Shown in pieces: positions 56,509 to 64,000 of a DNA stretch of 64,000 nt (positions are counted from its first letter, which is position 1; each line of letters begins with the position of its first letter). This DNA comes from Pithys albifrons albifrons (lineage: Eukaryota > Chordata > Aves > Passeriformes > Thamnophilidae). The position numbers and the translations under genes are program-made. The notes beneath the pieces are model-generated. The model saw only the letters and a program-made list of their open reading frames with translations, did not search any database and was not told the origin of the DNA. The stretch is from the NCBI RefSeq assembly GCF_047495875.1, contig NC_092458.1:104472227-104536226 (forward strand). Reading direction: 5' to 3'.

Positions 56509-59500
56509 ACCCTCCTTTTCCGTTTTTTGCTCCTGCTTTTAGTTAACAAACACTTTAAAAAATTGGTTACATTATTTATAGTAGTTTTATGATCTTTTCT
56601 TTTTATTGTTTAGTTTCTTTGGGATTTTTTGTTGGTGGTGGTGGTGTTGGGTTTTTTAATGTTCGGTCTTGTAATTCTTTCTGAATTCATCATTACATGA
56701 CTGATGGGTGACAGGGGAAAGTATAATACTTCTGAGTGACTATCAGATGCCTGATATCTACATCTTCTGCTGTTTGCCTGAGAGTGCTAATGATGACTGA
56801 ACATCATTGCCATGCTCAGGCTTGTATGTGAACACCTGAATGCTCAGCAGTCAGGTTGCTTGGCATTTTTACAATAAATATTGTAAAAATAGTTGTAATT
56901 ATCAAAATAATGCAAAGTTGATTGATAACAGTACTAGGCAACCTGGGTTCATGAGCTCTACATGGATATTAAATTTCCTTTTAAATGGAAGTTTAATTGA
57001 TAATAGCAATTTTCCACTTCCCTTTCTGTTAACTGTTTTGGTTTTCTACAACATGATATTTTGATTAAGAAGCCAGACGATACAAAATCAATAGAAGAGT
57101 TCATATTGATTAAACACTGCCTTTCTTACTGATATTTGTAAGGTCTTTAAGAAACAGTTCCTGACCTTTTTCTATTTAATAGTTATCAATGACGTGGAGG
57201 AAAACAAAACTGTTATTGATTGAATTTATAAATGCACACACACATAAAGGAATGAAAAAAAAGACAACACAGTAATATTCAGCTGGGAAATGTAGCTGGT
57301 TTGGTAAGTGTAGTGTAAATATACAGTTTGGTACTTAACACAGCCAAGTCACATTTTGGTCTAATGAAGTGTGAATAGAAGCAACACTTTGCAGCTACAA
57401 CTGTTGTCTTAGAAGGGCAGCTGCTTTTAAACAGGTGCAAGAAGTCGCACCAAGCATGAACACTCAATAAAATTTCACATAAAAAAGGAAAAATATAAGA
57501 CATAGACATGAGAATATTGAGTAGAAATGAATTTTGATATGTTTATACTCCTCCTCAGGTGGATGCTGCTTCTGCTCTGAAATTCAGAATTCAGAAATGG
57601 CTTTGATAAATTGGAGAGGATTTATTAAAGGATTGTGAGGGATTCAAGGAGCTAAAATTATGAATTTAGCAAAGGAAATGTTAATAATAGTGTGACCATT
57701 TGGATAGCTATTGGAGTAGACCTTTGTGCTCTTGAGCTTTCCTTGCTCCCACCAATTCCCTGTCTTTGCTAAAATGCCTCATTACAGGCACTGGTGCCCT
57801 TTTTGAGAGTCCACAAGGAGAGGTGCAGTGTATCTAGAATCTCTTTGAGCATTGGATGTCTCTTCTAAGATTTCCTGCCTGGTTTTTCATGTCCTTTGAC
57901 TGTGCGTAGTGTCATTCTGCTCATTTCCTTTCTAATTTACTTAGTACGGCAGAGCTGTACCTGTTCTTGCTATGTTTGCCATTTGGGAGTGTTGCATGGA
58001 GGGAAATTCAAACTCTGGACATATCTTTAAACTTTTTATGCACATAGCCTTTAAAAAAAAAGTCAAGGAAATGGAGTTATGCCAGGATCAGAGCAGTTAA
58101 TAGATTCACTGGTGGTGTAGGTGCAACAGTCCCCAAACACAAAACCACATACATGCCTACATATATTGCCTCTCCCAAGGATGTGATTTCTTGCTTTTCT
58201 CCTCTTTTCCACTGTTTGGCCTAGCAAGCTGCTCTGGGATTCAACATGACTGTGGCATTCCTATGAGGCTCTTTGGAGTTCTTGTGTCCCACTAGAGCTT
58301 CCTGCACAAACCAAATGCTCTTGGGTACTGTTGTTACTCTGGCCTGGTCATCCCTGCACATTCCTTCATGCTGTTCCTCGTTCTCTGGATTGTGCCAGAC
58401 AAATGGGATTAATCTGGTTAATCACTGAGTGTTGTTTCTAGGCAGATGCTTCTTCTCCAGTGTTGTCTAAACAATGAGACAATTTTCTGACATTAAATCA
58501 TGTGATGTTGACAAGCAGGTCGTCCTTCCAACAGTGTATGTGGGAGCAGGACACCTTCACAGTGAGAATCCAATATTTAAAGAGTTACTTCTTGAAACTG
58601 ACTGACTGTTGAGATCTCCAGGCATTTTAGACTAGTGGATCTGTTGTTAAATTTACAATCTGCACAGATATATTTCTCTTAGTTTCTGTCCCATTAGTTT
58701 GTTTACACTTTAAAATGGCTTCCTAGTATGTTAGCTTTCATTCTGTGTCCTTTCCTCAGAATTTCTCCTCAAAAATGACATGTAAAATTATTAGAGAAAA
58801 GAAGGAAAAGCTAATATTGAGGTAAAATTTGTCCACATGTAAAGATTCCACAGCAAATCAGAATTCATTGATGCTGTCACTCATTAAGTGTGACTTGATT
58901 ACAGTTGATAGGAAATCTTATAATGAAGGAAAAAAAATATTCAGAGGATTCTCAAACATGGCAGGAAATTGTATAGTGAATTATGTCATATGAAAGTTGC
59001 AGATAGACATATTCTGAGAAGAAATATAATACACATTTAAAAATATAAAATAATTTATATTTCAGTTCAGCCACAGAAGCTAAATCAAGAAAGTTGTATG
59101 ACCCGTGTAATAGAAGCAGGCAGATGATGTGATCATAAGGGTCCCCCTCTGCCCTGAGAAGTCCATGAATCTATTAAATAAATGAAAAAGTTATTGGAAT
59201 TTTTTGTCATATTCCTTGTTTCATCAATAGTGTCAGGTACAATTTTTTGCAATTGATATCTTACTAACCGTAATGTCAGCAGAAATGAACTATCACCACA
59301 GTTACCTGCCCACTGCTTTATCTCCCTCTCTAATCTTTATTGAAATCCCTGAAATCTGTAAATGAAACATGTTTGAAAACATAACAAAATTAAATCACCC
59401 ACATATATTCATTAAGAGCTGAATTTTTAAAAGTGAAATAACTTTTCTTTGGTATTTAAAAAGTATTTTTCAGTATTTTACAATAATTTGCATTAAGTTG

Positions 59501-62193
59501 CAGCCTATTTCACACCTCTAAAACTTTGAAGTTGCTACTTGCCCAATTCACTGAATTCCTTATGCTTCGCTGCAGGATCTCCCCATCCTCATATCACGAA
59601 GAACAACAACAGAAAGCAGGGTCATCCTTTGACCAAATCTTTGTCTTATTTTTATTATTCTGTACCTTTTCTTTTGTCAAAAGCAATAGCCACTCATCCA
59701 TGTTTTTGATACAGGATCAAAGAAGTGAGGAGAGACTGCAATAACCCTCTAGAATAAACACTGCTCCAGAAAGCAAGTGCCAAACATTGCTAAAGAAGTG
59801 TCACGGACAAAGCAAGAGGGCTGACAAATCTCCTTCCTTCCTTACAGAGCTTTTAGTTCTGCTTGTCTTGAGTTGCTGAGTGACTGGCAATAGCTCCTTT
59901 CCTGTTTTAGAACTTCACTGTTTCTTCTGTCAGCTGTAAGGGATCACAGCCCTCTAACAGGTGTTCCTTACCCTAACCTGTTTCCATGGAAAACTGTTTT
60001 GGGGATAGAACCAGCAAAGTATCTAGAGTTCCTTTAGTAAAATGCTTAAATAAATGCTTAGCACCTGATATATATTTTAGTTACAGGTAAAAACATATCT
60101 TCAAATTAAATTTTACAGCCTGATGAAGGTGTATTCAGATTTTTTCCACAATAGTTTTTTTTTTTTAAATTATCCTAATGATCATATAAATGAAGTGTGC
60201 AGTAAAGCCAAAACATTAAATAAAACTAGTAAAGAACCCCATCTTACTCAGTTAAAATAAATACAAGGATTTTTTTCTTCAATTTTAAAATTTCCATAAG
60301 GTATAATCTAATCTAACTTAACTCAATGCCTAAATTCTTATTGCTGTCAGTAGACTTTTATTTTGTAAATATATTCCAGAAAACATGCAGAAACCAGAGA
60401 CTTGCCACAACTTTTAATTTTATTTTCATGCAATCAAATAAGGGATCCAACCTTTTCTAATTTTCAACCCACTTGCAGGACACACATTGATTTAGGCCTG
60501 TGTTCTGGCTGCTCTTACTTTTCAAATCTCAGTGGGAATAATTTTAATCTATTGTTAAGAATTATTAAATCACAGAATTGTAGCATATCGAAATGTGTTA
60601 AATTAGCAAAAAGAACAAAGCTGTCATTGTTAAACAGATAACCTGTGAGCTCTGTGGCACTCTTTTATTTATGGACTATGCTACTCACAGTATGACTGTA
60701 CAATACAAAAAGCGTTTTCTCTAAAGACTAAATTTCAAAGACTTATGTATCTGTGACTGAAGAATAGCATTTCTTCTCTCAAGGTACGCATTCCTGAGAA
60801 AGATTAATAAAGCAGGAGAAAAGATTCTCTTCATAAGAGATCACACTCAAGGCGTCCTACATATGCATCACAATGTTGTGCATAAGAGGAATGGGAAGGA
60901 AATAAAATCCTGTCCCTGGAAATCGATGCATAAACAGCAACTGTCCAGAGTGTCGAGAAGCATAAATAAATGTGCTTATCTTTGCTTGAGCTAGTGGCAT
61001 TGTGCTGGTTTAGGCTCAGTGTGGATAAGATCCCATAGAGTTGAAATAATGCAGCTCCAGTTACTAAGTAAAGAAAAATTTAAAGAATCATCCACAGGAA
61101 AAAAAAAATCCTTTAATCTCTCCATGTAGCTCTCAGTATCTTTTGCAGCTCTGCAAAAGTTGTTTATGGTGTTTGAATACATTGATTTTTGAAAGAATAT
61201 ATTTAGCATTATTTTTCCATGTGTCAGAGTCAAAATTCATTTGACACATCAGGTAATGAAACCTCAACATTAAATCAGAAACTCTGTAACAGAAGCACCA
61301 GGAGATAGGGAGTTCGTATATGAGCTGATGCTTCTAACCTCATAACATTTCCCTGAAAAGATCTTTAAAATATGCTTTTATGCTTCTTTTTTAAAAGTTT
61401 ATTGATTCTCTGCTGCACTCCACATGAATAGTCTCCTGGAACACTGTACTCATATATATATGCTCTTGAAAAAAACAGGATTCATAGAAAAAACTTTGCT
61501 TTAGGTTAGGACAAGAGGTAAATAATATTTGTTTGGATTTGGTTAACAATTGTTTATTTTCTTTACCAGAAACCCATGTCACTGAGTAAGCATCCTAGCT
61601 GTTAGGATTTTTTTTTAAATCACACTAAAACAAAACTTTAAAAAATATCTGTCTGTAAATAAATATATCTAAAAAGGTATTTAGAAAAAATACACAGATG
61701 TAAACTTTTGATCCTGCTCTTCATATACCATCCAATTGTGAAGCTACCTGGGTCCCATGGATTCATTTTTGTTCACTGCTCCAGAGGTGACTAACCATAT
61801 AATTTTTGCTACTACAATTGATGGGCCACATAAGGCACAGGAAATATTGTGAGTGTATGTGTGTGTTCACTTTGTGTGGGCATTGTTGAATCTTCCATGC
61901 TCCTGGAAATGTACATAGCAAAGGGCTAAAAGAGATGGAATGAAAAGGGATCTTCACTGCAAATTGCAGCACTGACCTAACTGAAGATTTCCACCCAAAA
62001 AAGTCTCCGTGTTAAATGAAAATTACTTTCCACACCGATGTGCTGCTTTTGAACAAAGAAGTCTGTGTTTCCTTCTAACTCTTTAGTTTCACAACTGCTG
62101 AGCTCCTCATTTCAGAATGGTTTCTATTCATGACAGATATTGAGAAAAAGTGGGTGATGTTTCACAAACAAAAAAACATTTGTAAGTCATATG
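56509..62193. other. AT-rich gene desert
   Basis: No gene supported. Moderately GC-richer stretches near 57720-57900 and 58200-58460 have no recognisable identity. Confidence 0.5.
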
Positions 62194-62565
62194 ACACTGA
62201 GGGACCTGGGGTTGTGCAGCCTGGAGAATAGGAGGTTCAGAGGCGGTTGTCATTCTCTACAAGTGCGTGAAAGGAGTTTGTAGCCAGGTGAGGGTCAGCC
62301 TCTTCTCCCAGGCAACCAGAGACAGGACGAGAGGACGTAGGCTCAAGCTGTGTCAGGGGAAGAATTTCTTCATTGAAAGACTTGTCAAGCACTGGAATAG
62401 AATGCCTAGGGAGGTGGTAGAGTCATTGTTCCTGGAGGTGTGGAAGAAATGACTGGACATGGCACTTAGTGCCATGGTCTACTTGACAATATGGGGATCA
62501 GTCAAAGGTTGGATTTGATGACATTTGAGGTCTTTTCCAACTTGAATGACTCTGTGACTTGTCAG
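62194..62565 (+). mobile_element. CR1 LINE 3'-end fragment
   Basis: Sense copy from GACACTGAGGGACCTGGGGT through AGGCAACCAGAGACAGGACG and GACTGGACATGGCACTTAGT to the 3' tail TTGAATGACTCTGTGACTT. Same subfamily as those at 3.05, 37.46 and 50.96 kb. Confidence 0.9.
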
Positions 62566-64000
62566 TTTTAGCAGAAACCCATGGTATTCAGTGCCAGGGG
62601 GGTAACCTTCAGATGGCAGCTGTATATTCAGTAGCTCGAGCTGTTCTCAACTTTAAAGAGAGATGATCTAATTTGCATTAACTTTAAGAAATTTCAACTG
62701 TGGTTGCAGAAACATCTAACTAGGAGAAGTAATAAGGTGCCAGAGATGCTAATTTCTTATATGACTAAAACTGTGTGTGGAAAGTATCTTTGATAACATT
62801 CCCATGGTTGTTATTGACAAAATTAGGGAAAATGATCAAAAGATGAATCATCTGATACTTACTTCAAACACATACGACAACATTCACAGCTGCAATTTGT
62901 TCACTTTGACTATGTCCGTTGCACCTGTACCATGTAAGAATGGAGTAGAATAAAGCTGATTTAATATATATCCTGAGCCATCATGTTGAATACTTTTTTA
63001 AATGGGCTTTATGACCTGACAATAGATTTTTGGGGTAGTATTTGGTCATTTATGCCACTTATACTAAAAAGACAATAAAGTATGTGCAGCTTTTTCTTGC
63101 TTTCACTTTTTCTGTCATTATTACTTTGGAATAATTATTGTTTTCAGCCTGACCCTGATCTCTTCATCCACATCAATGCATCAGCTCCTGTGCAGGCACA
63201 GGAGCAGCTGAAATTGCATCAGGCTGTGTGAATACTCCTGCTCCCATACACAGATTATCTACAGGGCCATCTCTCAGGCTGTTTCAAGGCAGCCCAGACA
63301 GTCTTACCTGAGAGTATAGGCAGCCTCACAGAGTGCTGTGACTGGCCTGAGTTAGCTGCATGGACAACTGACCTGGCCTTGAGAGACATCAGGGCATTTC
63401 TGCCTGTATAGTGTTGTATTGTCCAACGCGAGTGTGGTGACCCTACACAGAGCAAACTTCTATAATGCAGTTTGTGAGGAAAACAGTGGGAGTTGTCAAT
63501 CGACTTGAAGTGAAACCACATCAAAGAAGCTAGTGACCTCAGCAGCAAGTCAAATACTGGTAATTTTCTCATTTTTGTCACTTTCTGTCATTTCATTCTG
63601 TCACTCTCCAGTAAGCCTGGCATGTGCAGCAGAGTATTGCAATATGACAGCAGTTCAGCAACATGTTTGAGGTATAATTAGCATTGATTGGAGTCACTCA
63701 AACTAAGGAGTATATTTGATGGTAAGGAAGTGCTTTGTCTCAAAACCTAAATATTTGGAGTGTCCCTTGGCAGGTACCTATTTTATTTTTTGATCATCTG
63801 CTCTTTTGTACCTAAACTAAATCTCCTTGAACCTAAACTAAATCTAGATGCTTCTGTATTGGTGAAGGGTCTAGAGGTGAAGCCATATGTAGGAAAATGC
63901 TGGAATAAATGTCAAGGAGAGCTGCACTGGAAAAGCACCTCGAACCTGGAAAGATTCAACTACAAGACTTGTTATTTAAGTTTTAAAATTATGTTCTTGC
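62566..64000. other. Non-coding DNA to window end
   Basis: AT-rich, with a slightly GC-richer part at 63160-63550 that includes a 10-bp-arm quasi-palindrome (63184-63205). A 108-codon open frame on the minus strand there (63255-63581) has no recognisable domain. Confidence 0.45.

Noticed and set aside
63184..63205. Quasi-palindrome with 10-bp arms and 2-nt spacer
   Set aside because: Arms of 10 bp at short spacing are expected a few times by chance in a window this size; no other supporting feature.
1..64000. CRISPR arrays, operons, bacterial promoters, rRNA or tRNA genes
   Set aside because: Repeat content and sequence character are those of a vertebrate; no regularly spaced repeats or cloverleaf-like blocks with A and B boxes were noticed.

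Overview
The window looks like a stretch of bird chromosome, most likely from a songbird. It is AT-rich, gene-poor and littered with CR1 LINE fragments whose 3' ends carry the avian octamer-like tails (ATTCTATGAT / GATTCTGTG). It also holds several avian ERVL-type LTRs with 5-bp target-site duplications (TSDs). The organism call is inference from repeat content. No complete host protein-coding gene is evident. At most there is a weak candidate pair of 3'-terminal exons on the + strand near 22.7 and 24.35 kb.

Layout. 0-6.1 kb: AT-rich DNA with two CR1 fragments. 6.1-8.0 kb: three nested solo LTRs, each layer with its own TSD. 10.17-10.82 kb: a clean solo LTR of the same family as the innermost layer. 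11.2-12.6 kb: another LTR of the outer family, split by an 821-bp LTR of a third family. 14.65-21.02 kb: a full-length, young, env-less ERVL-class provirus on the + strand, with about 1 % LTR divergence, TSD GAAGG and a tRNA-Lys1,2 primer site. Its gag and pro-pol share one reading frame, broken only by a UAG at the gag/pro boundary and a UGA at the RNase H/integrase junction. 21-50 kb: AT-rich host DNA with scattered CR1 pieces, the longest being a degenerate reverse-transcriptase-bearing copy at 39.15-40.39 kb. 51.86-55.23 kb: a class I (gammaretrovirus-like) provirus on the - strand with TSD TATAA and a tRNA-Pro-like primer site. It is reduced to LTRs, the end of RNase H, integrase and env scraps. 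55-64 kb: AT-rich DNA with two more CR1 pieces.

The most interesting object is the ERVL provirus. Its Gag starts with about 150 residues rich in hydrophobic, membrane-like segments, ahead of a charged linker and a recognisable ERVL capsid-like part, and it has no zinc knuckle. Eight nucleotides after the gag UAG is a perfect 8-bp hairpin, placed where retroviral readthrough signals lie. The LTR pair differs almost only by G/A changes on the plus strand, mostly in GG context, and the UGA stop and the lost integrase Asp fit the same pattern. That points to DNA editing of minus-strand cDNA. Readthrough and editing compete to explain the gag UAG, and other genomic copies would decide between them.

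All statements come from reading the sequence by eye. Family names rest on remembered motifs, not on database searches.
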